From Turnera subulata (Eukaryota > Streptophyta > Magnoliopsida > Malpighiales > Passifloraceae): 64,000 nt of DNA. The position numbers and the translations under genes were made by a program. Positions within the stretch are counted from its first letter, which is position 1, and each line of letters opens with the position of its first letter. The notes beneath the pieces were generated by a model. The model did no database searches, had not been told where the DNA came from, and saw nothing but the letters and a program-made list of their open reading frames with translations. This document shows positions 36,126 to 45,699 of the stretch, in pieces. The stretch is taken from the NCBI GenBank assembly GCA_028386065.3, contig JAKUCV010004324.1:62001-126000 (forward strand). Reading direction: 5' to 3'.

Positions 36126-37592
36126 TCAAGGGTGTGATTTAAGGCTCAGGCGCTCCCAGCTCAACTCGCACTCTTTGGCCACTTGAGACAACGCCTTTCG
36201 AGAGGAACCTCCCTCGCTTAAAGCCTTCTCAGCTCTGCATTTAAGTTCTGCAACTTGCTTCCTTATATTAGCTCCCTCTTCTTCTACCATAACTTTTCTG
36301 ATCATCTCCGCGATCTCCTCTCTCCGAACTACAGCCTTTGACGGCGAAAATCTTGGACGAATAGCCACGCCAAGCTCCTCCACAAGCAACGTAGCATTCA
36401 ATCTCTGCTCTGCATACATTGGCCATGCAATCATAGGCACTCCATTGGTGATACTCTCCAGGGTAGAATTCCACCCGCAGTGGGATAGAAATCCTCCAGT
36501 TGATGGATGGCTCAAGATGCCAGTTTGCGGAGCCCAATCTCGCACCATCAGGCCCAGGTTGTGAGTCCGGGTCAAGAATCCTTGAGGTAGGTAACTCAAT
36601 GGATCATCATCACGGCCATTCCCGGAGGTGAAAAAGGACCCATCCCCAGATTTGGCTGTAGGCTTGCGTACCACCCAAACAAACCTTTGCTGGCTCAATT
36701 CCAAACCCCAAGCCACCTCAACCATTTGCTCAACCGACAGTGTGCCCCCACTCCCAAAGGACACATAGATGACTGATGTCCTAGGTTGACTGTCCAGCCA
36801 ATGGAACAGAAGGCTCTCCGAACTAGGCTGCTCGGTTGTCCTGAGCAATGGTCCGATCGGATAAACCGGAACCTTAACAACCCTACCCAAGAGCTTCTCA
36901 TCTCTCAAAGCTGCCAGCGTTGTGGGCTGCAAATCTTCCCATGTATTCAGCAAAATCCCATCACTCCTTGTGTACTCAACCCCCATGCGTACATACTCCA
37001 CGTACTGCTGATTGGTGCGGTCCAACATGGGGTCAACCACATCTTCTGGTCTAACCGATGTACAACCAGGAATAGCCAATGGTTCTTTTTGGTTCACATA
37101 CTCTCCTTCCACTACCTTGTCTAGTATTGGCGAGTAAACAGAAAGCGCCAAGAACCATGCATTAGAAGGTACGTACACAAACTTTGGTACACCAAACTCA
37201 TCGGCAACCGCCATAGATTCAGAGCCAAATAAGTCAACTATCAGTGCAGCAGGAGGATGCTCCAAAGCGGAAATAGCAGACCTAAGGGCTGGCTTTATTT
37301 CTCTCATCATCACAGCGAGCTGGGTGACAACCGCAGCACCCGGGCTGACGACGCCCGACATGTCAACCGCCGGGAGCTCGACGACTTGGCAGAGGTTCTG
37401 GCTCGTGGCTGCCTGGAGAACGTCGGACTCTGCTCCTCCTCCTGATGAATGGGATGCAACTACGAATATGGTCACCTTGAAGTTGTGGAGGGTGACCAGT
37501 CGTTTGCCTAGCACCAAAACAGGGATCAGATGTCCCATTCCAGGGCTGGCTAATAACACTACGTGGGGTGGTTTTGAGTCCAAGCCAGCCAT
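36126..37592 (-). CDS. UGT72: UDP-glycosyltransferase, UGT72 family
   Basis: A single-exon gene of 488 residues, normal for plant family 1 UGTs. It transfers glucose from UDP-glucose to a small hydrophobic acceptor in the cytosol. The catalytic pair is H21 (SPGMGHLIP) and D120 (LIVDLF). The 44-residue PSPG sugar-donor box runs from W353 to Q396, with HCGWNSTLES and a closing Gln, the residue linked to glucose preference. The N-terminal LASPGMGHLIPVLVLGKRL and the overall layout fit UGT72. In the Arabidopsis block this place is held by UGT72C1. UGT72 enzymes act on monolignols, phenolics and xenobiotics, so the acceptor here is unknown. A truncated relative lies on the other strand at 43.0 kb. 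Confidence 0.95.
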   Translation of the reverse strand: MAGLDSKPPHVVLLASPGMGHLIPVLVLGKRLVTLHNFKVTIFVVASHSSGGGAESDVLQAATSQNLCQVVELPAVDMSGVVSPGAAVVTQLAVMMREIKPALRSAISALEHPPAALIVDLFGSESMAVADEFGVPKFVYVPSNAWFLALSVYSPILDKVVEGEYVNQKEPLAIPGCTSVRPEDVVDPMLDRTNQQYVEYVRMGVEYTRSDGILLNTWEDLQPTTLAALRDEKLLGRVVKVPVYPIGPLLRTTEQPSSESLLFHWLDSQPRTSVIYVSFGSGGTLSVEQMVEVAWGLELSQQRFVWVVRKPTAKSGDGSFFTSGNGRDDDPLSYLPQGFLTRTHNLGLMVRDWAPQTGILSHPSTGGFLSHCGWNSTLESITNGVPMIAWPMYAEQRLNATLLVEELGVAIRPRFSPSKAVVRREEIAEMIRKVMVEEEGANIRKQVAELKCRAEKALSEGGSSRKALSQVAKECELSWERLSLKSHP

Positions 37593-37831
37593 GGCAAGAA
37601 GATATGGCAGACACAGGAGATTTGGGAGGATTAGAGGTCTCTGAAGACGATGGAAGGTTCTAGTATTGTAGTCTGTATTAGGAACCTAGCAACTCCATGA
37701 TTTAAATGTACAAGGAGGACAACGAAACGTCAAGTGGCTAGCAATGTTTGTTTGGTAGTTCAAGATAACATCGGAGTTATATTAGTATAAAATGCCAAAT
37801 AGTGTCGATGTGATTGCAATGTTATTCAAGA

Positions 37832-38349
37832 CAACATCTGGGTGATTATAAGTTGCAGATGGCATAAATTTTGCCAGATTAGTGTCGCGATGTACTTTGC
37901 AAGGTTGTTGTTTTTGCGGTTCGATATAATTGATTAATTAGGAAGTTGTTTGGCTTTGGAGTGTTCTCTAGGTGGGGAATTAATTCTAAATCGTTTTATC
38001 AACTAATCATGGACTACGTACTAGTTAATTTCCTGATGTTCTTTTGTTTATCAAAAGATTGTAATTGTAAGTGGATAGTGACAAACAACTTTCTAATAAC
38101 ATCTGGGTTATTAGTTGCAGACGGCATAAAATGCCAAATAGAGAGTGTCGCGCTGCACTTGCAAGGTTGTTTTGGTGGTTCGATATAAATTGATTGATTT
38201 GTAAGTTTTTGTTTTTTTATGAAAGATTATTTAGCAAGTTGTTTGACTCTGTGGGTGTTCTATAGGTGGGGGATTCTGAATCGTTTTATTGACTAATCAC
38301 GGATCGTAAACATGCGCACTAGCCAATATCAATCGCTTTCCTGACGTTC
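37832..38349. repeat. Diverged direct duplication upstream of the UGT gene
   Basis: A block from AACATCTGGG to CCTGA(T/C)GTTC occurs at 37832-38041 and again at 38098-38349. Shared segments include TTGCAAGGTTGTT, GGTTCGATATAA and AAATCGTTTTAT-like stretches. The second copy is longer because of an extra T-rich segment near 38200. The ORF1-only LINE is inserted right at the end of the second copy. It lies 240-760 bp upstream of the UGT start codon. Confidence 0.75.
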
Positions 38350-38393
38350 AACGTTTTTGTCTAGAGCTCCATCACAAAGGCTACGTCCTCACA

Positions 38394-38435
38394 GTGCTAC
38401 AGTAGATATTCCCTCTCCCGTGCTACAGTAGATAT
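38394..38435 (+). repeat. Direct repeat in the LINE leader
   Basis: GTGCTACAGTAGATAT occurs twice, 26 bp apart, about 30 bp from the 5' end of the element. Repeats near the 5' end may belong to an internal promoter, which is an inference. Confidence 0.7.
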
Positions 38436-38672
38436 ACAGAAATAAAAAGAACCATTTCCCGGTTAGATCCCGGCCTACTCCGGCGAGGCCATGCTCGGCT
38501 TGAGGAGCTAGGCCTCTCCCTGCGTGCAGTCTCGGAACCGGACTCCTCCTCCCAGCCCAGCCATAGACGGCCCTGCAGCAGCAGTGCGAGCTTGAAGACG
38601 GCTGCTCCCCCACGCGCCGCGCCTCTGGTGCGCGTGCCGCCGCATGCCCCCAGCTCTCCGGTCGCCGCGGCC

Positions 38673-40652
38673 ATGAGCGTGCCACCGGAGGGCACGGATC
38701 CCGACGGCGACATCTCCGGCTTCGACCGCCATCACCCCTCCAGCAGCAGCCCCGTGCAGCGAAGGAGATCCCGGTCACGGGACAGGGCGACCGGCATCCC
38801 AATGCCCCCTGACCGGATCCGGTCGTCTTCCTCACCTCCAGCCAGCCCCGACGTGACCCGCCCACACTCTGCCACCCTCGACGCCAATGTTGTCACCGAC
38901 GTGCACCTACTTCCAGCCGGGTCACACGAAACACCGGTGTCCTCGGGAGCGGCTCTGCCGGTCAGCTCGGGAACTACACCGCCGGCGGTCTTGGGTATTG
39001 CGCCAACAGCTGAAGACATGGTGACCGGTCCAACCGAGCCGGTACAACCGCCTCCATCAACCCCTGTTGACTCTGGTCCAACCAGGTCGGTCCATCCAGG
39101 GTCAGACCAGATCATGGAGGATATGCGACCTAGTTATCGGGACACCCTGTTCAGCGGCTCCAACCCCCTATATCAATCCGATCCCTGGGAGCTTGAAGGA
39201 GAAGCTGAGTATGAAGAAGGTGATTTGATGGTGACCGACCACGAAGGTGTGGAAAACTTAGTGCTATCTGATCCATTTAAAGCCAGACTGGACAAGCAAT
39301 GGGAGAACGCGGTGGTAGTCAAATTATATGGTCGATATATTGGCTTTACAGCTCTGCGGTCCAAATTGTTTGAACTGTGGAAACCAACCGGTTCAATCAA
39401 GATTATAGACCTCGAGAATAATTTTTACTTGATAAGGTTCTGGGAGCCTCACGACTATTTGCATGCTCTGACTGACGGACCTTGGTTCATTTACAGAAGC
39501 GTCCTCAGCGTGCAACCTTGGTCCCCCAACTTCCGAGCGTCTTCCGGCAGGATCGACTCCATTGTCACCTGGATTCAGTTCCCCGACTTTCCGACCAACC
39601 GATACCATTCCCGAATTATGAGGCAGCTTGGCAACATGGTGGGCCGAACAGTCAAGCTCGATGGTAATTCCTCTAACCCTACTAGAGCTAAATTTGCACG
39701 AGTAGCTGTTTGCCTTGATTTAACGAAGCCTCTCAAGGGGACTGTATACCTTGATGGGGAACCGTTAAAGGTTGGTTATGAAGGATTGCCAGATATCTGT
39801 TATATTTGTGGAAAACTTGATCACAACATCATAACCTGCCCTGTAGCTCCACACGTTCAAGGAGACAAGTCTGTGCCCACCTCAGCACCTATGATGTCTA
39901 CTGTAGAGCCAGTCCTTTCAACATTTGAAGGGCGGGGGGAATGGATGAATGTCCCTCGTAGGTCTAGGCGTCCTCCTCCGAGCCAAACTACTAGACCCCT
40001 GGTGCCCCCAACACCCTCCCACCCTAGCATCCCATCCAATAGGTTCCAAGCCCTAAGTCGGCCTCAACCTGCAGCCTCAGAAGCCGTCAATACCGCAACC
40101 CCGACACTACCCAGCCCCCCGATACCGACCACACCAAAGGTCCCCCTAGAAATACCAATGATACCTCCCCCTCCTCCACCAACAACATACACGGATACAA
40201 CCCCTTCCTCGTCTGAACCTCCCCCGGCTCTACCTACACTTCAAGATTTCCTAGGGGAAGGGACAATCAAACGACCCAGGAACAAGCCTTCTGCCCGCAT
40301 CCCAAAGCAATCCACCAAAAAAGCTCAACCCCTGAAAATCTCGAAGCTTATAGCCAAGGAAACCCCAAAGAGACAATCCCTTCAAGATGTTTCTAATTCA
40401 AGCACCTACCCGTCTACATCCGCAGATGTCCCAAATCCCAGTAGACCTGTTACCCCCTCAGTTCTCTCCCCTGCCATTTACCCCGCCATCTCTAGTAACT
40501 TCAATCATCCAGCCCCCGCCCGACCCCGCAGAAACCAAAACCACACAGCAGTCGTCCTTACAGAAGACTGCCATCGCATGGTCTTCTCCCCTGATGCATC
40601 CAGCTCCGGTATGAACATGATTCGGCCGCCGGATTCTTCTCAGCCTCGCTGA
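38673..40652 (+). CDS. LINE ORF1 (gag-like) protein with DUF4283 domain and zinc knuckle
   Basis: 659 codons without interruption from an ATG in GCGGCCATGAG. The frame is open further upstream to 38406 but has no earlier ATG. The N-terminal ~190 residues are rich in Pro, Ser and Thr and very GC-rich. A DUF4283 domain follows (about 190-370: LVLSDPF, VVVKLYGRYIGF, FELWKPTGSI, RFWEPHDY, LTDGPWF). Next comes a CCHC knuckle, C376-x2-C-x4-H-x4-C389 (CYICGKLDHNIITCP), then a Pro-rich tail of about 270 residues. This is the nucleic-acid-binding ORF1 of plant L1-type LINEs. It probably binds its own RNA. The preserved frame suggests recent insertion or selection. Confidence 0.88.
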   Translation: MSVPPEGTDPDGDISGFDRHHPSSSSPVQRRRSRSRDRATGIPMPPDRIRSSSSPPASPDVTRPHSATLDANVVTDVHLLPAGSHETPVSSGAALPVSSGTTPPAVLGIAPTAEDMVTGPTEPVQPPPSTPVDSGPTRSVHPGSDQIMEDMRPSYRDTLFSGSNPLYQSDPWELEGEAEYEEGDLMVTDHEGVENLVLSDPFKARLDKQWENAVVVKLYGRYIGFTALRSKLFELWKPTGSIKIIDLENNFYLIRFWEPHDYLHALTDGPWFIYRSVLSVQPWSPNFRASSGRIDSIVTWIQFPDFPTNRYHSRIMRQLGNMVGRTVKLDGNSSNPTRAKFARVAVCLDLTKPLKGTVYLDGEPLKVGYEGLPDICYICGKLDHNIITCPVAPHVQGDKSVPTSAPMMSTVEPVLSTFEGRGEWMNVPRRSRRPPPSQTTRPLVPPTPSHPSIPSNRFQALSRPQPAASEAVNTATPTLPSPPIPTTPKVPLEIPMIPPPPPPTTYTDTTPSSSEPPPALPTLQDFLGEGTIKRPRNKPSARIPKQSTKKAQPLKISKLIAKETPKRQSLQDVSNSSTYPSTSADVPNPSRPVTPSVLSPAIYPAISSNFNHPAPARPRRNQNHTAVVLTEDCHRMVFSPDASSSGMNMIRPPDSSQPR

Positions 40653-40798
40653 TCAGTCATGGCCTTGTCTTCGTACCTTCGGTTTTTGCCACGTTTTTTC
40701 CAGCAATCCATGTTGTTTTATTTCTGTCCATTTGTCTGGGAATCGGATCCCTCCTCATGTATTGATGTACTATGATTGACATGCCTCTTGTATAAGAT

Positions 40799-40825
40799 AG
40801 AAGTCGACCTGAGCTACCGACTTCT
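40799..40825 (+). other. Hairpin in the 3' trailer of the ORF1-only LINE
   Basis: AGAAGTCG (40799-40806) pairs perfectly with CGACTTCT (40818-40825) around an 11-base loop, about 50 bases before the A-tail. Some LINE reverse transcriptases recognise a 3' hairpin. That function here is inferred. Confidence 0.6.
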
Positions 40826-40904
40826 AATCATGTACTAAGCTCACGTATATTTCTTAATATACTTCCCGGTTTCGACCAAAAAAAAAAAACATTTTTGTCT
40901 AGAG

Positions 40905-43011
40905 ATTGCAGTGAAATAGTGTGATAAACTGATAAACCTTTTCTTTTTTTTTCTGTTTAATTTAACTTCTCTTAGGATAAGTTTTCTAGGAAGGAAGCAC
41001 ATAAATTTGGCATCTTTTCTAGCTTCGAGAGGAAGATTACTTTTTTTTGGTCGAAAGAATTTTAATTTTATTTTTGCTGCGGTAAGTGCGTGATGAAAAT
41101 TTTATTAATTACTAAGATTAGCAGCGGTTATTATTATTTTCTTTTACTCCATCTCATATAAATATTTGTCGATTTTGGTCAGGTTATCCCAATTTCAAAT
41201 TAAGTAAAAATTGGGTTTTTTTTCTTGTTTGACTGGGTCTGGGACAGGTGATATATATGGGTGATGATGAATGGGTTTTGATGCGGGCACTAATGGTTCC
41301 ATGACACGTGCCCCTTCCTGCCCATTAAAAAAATCAAGCCCAATCCGGGTACGACAACCCACAATACAAACAATCGCCAAGCCACGCAGAAAATGAGTCC
41401 TAAAATAAGAATGAAAGCAACAGCATGGGTCTATTCCGCCCTACCCAAATTACTACCCTCTGTACCACTCAAGTTAGGAATTTTTTTTTTGTCTCCCACT
41501 AGCGTTTTATAAGTTCTAGAAAATTTTAATAATTTTTTATTTAATTCAAGATAACACCTTTAATGATATCTTTCAAATTTATCCCCATTTATTTTTCTCT
41601 TTCATCTATTATAAAGATAAATTAAATAATTTAAACAAATTTTATCCAAATTAAATCAAAACTAATTGTTTTCTTAATTATTATGCCAAATTCTGTATCC
41701 GTGGGAGGAGGGAGTATGGTTTTATAGTAATGGCCCCTACTTTCCTTTACGAAAACAAAAACAGCATGAGTCTACTCTAAACATGAAGAGCAAAGCAGCA
41801 GCCAACCCGCATACCATCACCTAAGCATTCTTAGGTCAATTCCTTTTCTTCTGAAACCATGGGGTATTTTAGACCTTAGTCCCTGTTACACACACAGCAA
41901 ATACAATTCAAACCCTCATTACTTTATCTTTCTCTGGCAAAAACTGCCCTACACAAGCATCACCTTTAACCCCAAATACAGAGCACGTACAGGTTGAACC
42001 AGCTTCGGACCTCAACATAAGAGTTGTAGCCCCACGTCTCATCTTTCCAGAGTCTCAAAGAACACCCCAATCCGAGAACTATAGCCCAAATATGCCTTGC
42101 TGGACAGTTGTAGAACAGTCCAATTACAGAGAGTTAACTCGTCCAGTTCTGCTCCAAATCCCACAAACCCAGTGCCATATGAAAGCTATAGATGTTAGTT
42201 AACATTTGGCTTTGGTTTCACTCACCGTTGGTTTGGCCAGAATCTACATTTTAATGGCCAGGGATCAGTCGCTTAGATCATCCACCAAGTAGCTCCAATG
42301 TGGAATAAGTTGAAAAGGTTGTCTCTTCTAGCTAGCCTTATCGATATATAATGGAGATGCCAATTATCAACCAACAAGATATGTTGTAATTTGTGATATG
42401 CCACTGCTGCATTTCAGTCTATCAAAGAGCGAGGTGCAATCCATGATAGACAGCAATGTTTCTCAAATTTTACAAATAGGCATTCCCTGTACATGTTGAT
42501 TTCTTATATGCCAAAGTCACCAGACTTACATAATACTAGTGTGTTTCTTTTTAATACTAATCGTGAATTTTATTAATAATCAAAATATAGTACACGGATC
42601 GGTCAAGGAGAACATTGACCTGGGAAAATAAAAAATTTAAACTCGCGAATTGCTCTTTGAACAAAAATATTATTATTGATATGTAATCAATTTTTTAAAT
42701 TAAAAATTAGATTTAGATTAGCAAAGTGATATATATATATATATATAATAATCATAGTAATAGTATTTTAAATTCAGCTCTATTATTAGTTTTTCTTTTG
42801 TAGTTATTATACAGAGTACCATTAATACAAAAATATATAGTTACAAAACAAACTTGATCGGAAAATAGATTTAATATTTACCACAGTGGCAAAGCTAAAA
42901 CTATCAACAAGAAACGAATAAGAACAAAAAAAAAAATACAATATCATTCCTATCTTAGCATTAAATTAGAAATATATATAAAGTTATTCTATGAAACGTG
43001 AACAAGAAAAT
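40905..43011. other. Spacer; possible old repeat at 41.9-42.2 kb
   Basis: AT-rich with a (TA)n tract at about 42731-42747. Positions 41041-41057 carry a minus-strand CTTTCGACC-A(n) LINE tail without a clear target duplication. The stretch 41880-42200 has more even base composition and looks like non-coding LTR-element material, but no family motif allows a call. Confidence 0.45.
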
Positions 43012-43359
43012 AATTGAGCGATCCATCAACCGGAGTATTTCTGTGACTCTGTCCCACTGCGGGTGGAATTCTACCTTGTGGAGACTATCACCACTGGAGT
43101 GCCTATGATTGCATGGCCAATGTACGCTGACGAGAGAACGAATGCTACGTTGCTTGTGGAGGAGCTTGGCATGGCCGTTCGCCCAAAGGTTTTGCCAACA
43201 AAAGCTGTAGTCCTGAGAAAAGAGATCGCGGAGATGATCAGAAAAATAATGGTTGATGAAGAGGGAACTAATATAAGGAAGCAAGCTGCAGAACTTAAAT
43301 GCAAAAGAGCTGTAAAGGCTTTAATTAAAGCATTAAAAGAAAAGACATTAGGTGGATAG
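43012..43359 (+). pseudogene. UGT fragment (PSPG box to near C-terminus), frameshifted
   Basis: The similarity to the intact UGT at 36126 starts inside the PSPG box (LSDPSTG, then SHCGWNST after a frame change). It continues as TTGVPMIAWPMYADE, TLLVEELGMAVRP and EIAEMIRKIMVDEEG to a stop at 43357. At least two small indels break the frame near 43045 and 43077. The first 350 residues are absent. It lies on the opposite strand, about 5.4 kb from the intact gene, so it is the remnant of an inverted tandem duplicate. Confidence 0.88.
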
Positions 43360-45699
43360 GTTTTTTTTTTGCAGAGGATGCTTGAATGCTTGCATCAGTG
43401 GCCCTTCTATAGCCAACTTTGGGCATGGTAATGTTGTGTGAACACCATGCATGTGCAATCACACCTACTAGCCATGTTTGTCCAAGCGTAACCACACCTA
43501 GAAATAGAGCTATATTTATCTATTCTAGTGTGCTCTAAACTATTTATGAGCCATGCTTCATGAAAATCTAATTTTGCTGCCATGCCATAAAAGCCAAGGC
43601 CCAAGGGTGGCAACAGTTCACTTTTCATCTCAATTCAAACCACAATCGGATATGGTTGAATAGTGGAGTCTTGATGGACTTTCATAAAAAGAAAATCTGT
43701 TAGAAGTCCAACTGAGGCCCACGAACAAATCTTACCATTTTATTGATCTGGAACAGAGTAATCCATCTCTCAAGGCCCATACCCTTCATAAATCTGTCAT
43801 GACAAAACTATTCGCTTGCCCAGCCCAGCTTCCTATAAATTGAAGTTCCTTCCACTTTGATTATTATTTTTTTTTTTTGAGAACACTTTGATTATTACCA
43901 GAGTTGAAAAAACAAAGATTAACCCCAAACCTTGATCAATCCTTGTCCTTCCGGAATCCGGACCAGTTCTAGGTTGATTAGACGTTGTTGATTCCTGTGT
44001 TGAGAACAATCATCAACTACTATATCAGTACCTCTTATTTTTTGTTCGAGGTAGACAAAAAAATATTATAACTATTCTGTTCTCAATCATGTCAACTCAT
44101 ACGAAATCAGAAGATGCCGATCAAATACGAATGAAACACAAAAAAGTAGTGATGGACTAAAAAATGAGGAGATAGCCTGTAGCCATCAAGTTGAATTTAT
44201 CAGGGGTAGGTTAACACTGATAATTGAGAAACTGAGCTAATTTTTTTATAAAAAAAGGTTTAGTACATTACGACATCTGGAATGACATTATGTCACATGT
44301 AATAAAACATGTCACATGGGGGAAGTGGCCCTCTGGATGTTTGTTCTAAGATGCTCCTTTGACCAACAAAGGGGCCACGACACGACACGACACCCAAATA
44401 GTAGAAAGTCAGTATAAGCTACTGAAGTAGCCCTACAAAAGTATAGACATATATATGTAATTGATATTCTTTCTCTTCTATTTGCTTAATACATACCAAG
44501 ATTTAGTCATTTAGAGTATCAAGCATTATCATGCAGAACCAAAGTAGCTTTCCTTCCACCGTCGATTCACAGACTCACAGTATATGGGTTTTCTCTCTTC
44601 TATGGCCTACCTTATTCTGAATGTTCTTTGGACTTTGGAGCATTAATCCTGAATGTTCCTTGCATATCTTAAAATATCCTTTTTATACGATAGCCAATAA
44701 TGGAATGGAGGGTTCAATTTTTACAGGCTAGGTTGACAAGCCGGGTGCCCGCGTGCTACGTAACTTTTTATTAGAAATGTGGACCTGATAATGAACTACC
44801 TGTAGCTCGTACAAGTTAACCAACCTAACAGATCTGTAGACCAAAATACTATAAAAAAAAAACTGTCGAAAAGGTTTTTCTTTTTTTCTTTTTTGAACGA
44901 GCAAAATTGGATGGCATCGTTGATCTATTTTGGAGAGGGGTGGGCCAGATCTCCCACGCGGGAAGTATAATGGAAAGGAGGGACCACTTTGACAATTTAC
45001 CAATTGGCTGTTCAATTATTTGAAATGAAATGCGGATAGCCCAAATAACGATTATGCTAATGATAACTATTTAACCAATACCCATAAAGATTAAAGGGCA
45101 TCATCCAATTTTTACCAACAAGATGTCTACTAGTATCAAAAGCTGTAATCCTTTTGAGGTCCTACAGTGGACATATAAACTGCTTGAACAGAATCTCCAT
45201 GTTTTCTGATGTAGAGCTACCAATGAATCTCCAGTGAGTGATAATTTGGATAGAATAAACACTAAAAAGAAATGAACCACATAATCTACCCAGAAGAAAT
45301 GCAAGGCAAAATGTAACCTTTAGATCTTCCCCGGATTCTTTTTTTTTTTTTGTTTTCCCATAAGAAAATGTGGGAACTTTCCATTCTCCCCTATGAGGCC
45401 TGCTGGGCAATTTGCTAATCTGAAATTGAATCAGAATGATTCAGTTCTCCTGCAATGGCCTCAAGAAAGAAAGCTGTACATCTAAAACACATACATAGGA
45501 ATGCATCAAAATACAAAACCTCCTTGTCCCCTAGCAGCCACAGAACGGCAGTAATGCCATCTCCCGGAGAACAAACCAAATTAAGAACATGATTTGAGAG
45601 AGAATTAATGCACAGTGGGCTGCAGCAAATTTCTTCCTTTCTGTCACATAAAAATCCAAGCAAGACCGGCCATATCCAGTGTACTAGAGTCTTAATTAA
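43360..45699. other. Spacer and 3' region of the BES1/BZR1 gene
   Basis: Non-coding AT-rich sequence with one micro-insertion (43853-43897). The right end probably includes the 3' UTR of the minus-strand BEH gene. No gene is recognised. Confidence 0.55.
43853..43897 (-). mobile_element. Micro-retroinsertion
   Basis: CACTTTGATTATTA occurs at 43853-43866 and 43884-43897. The 17-bp insert reads TTCTC plus an A-run on the minus strand. Confidence 0.6.

Larger units (their letters stand above)
38351..40904 (+). mobile_element. LINE-type element with ORF1 only (no ORF2), 16-bp target duplication
   Basis: ACGTTTTTGTCTAGAG at 38351-38366 and ACATTTTTGTCTAGAG at 40889-40904 flank the element; the one change is CG to CA. 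Inside are a leader (38367-38672), one long gag-like ORF (38673-40652), a 236-bp trailer and an A-tail after GGTTTCGACC. There is no endonuclease, reverse transcriptase or RNase H sequence. In complete plant LINEs a 3-4 kb ORF2 follows ORF1. The leader has a 16-bp repeat (38394-38409 and 38420-38435). The structure shows it moved by target-primed reverse transcription with a trans-supplied enzyme. Confidence 0.85.

Noticed and set aside
38592..38672. N-terminal extension of LINE ORF1 from a TTG codon
   Set aside because: The frame is open upstream to 38406 but has no ATG before 38673, and the ATG at 38673 has a good context. A non-ATG start cannot be supported.
41880..42200. Possible LTR-retrotransposon leader or LTR
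   Set aside because: Base composition hints at repeat material, but no LTR ends, primer site or coding motif can be shown.
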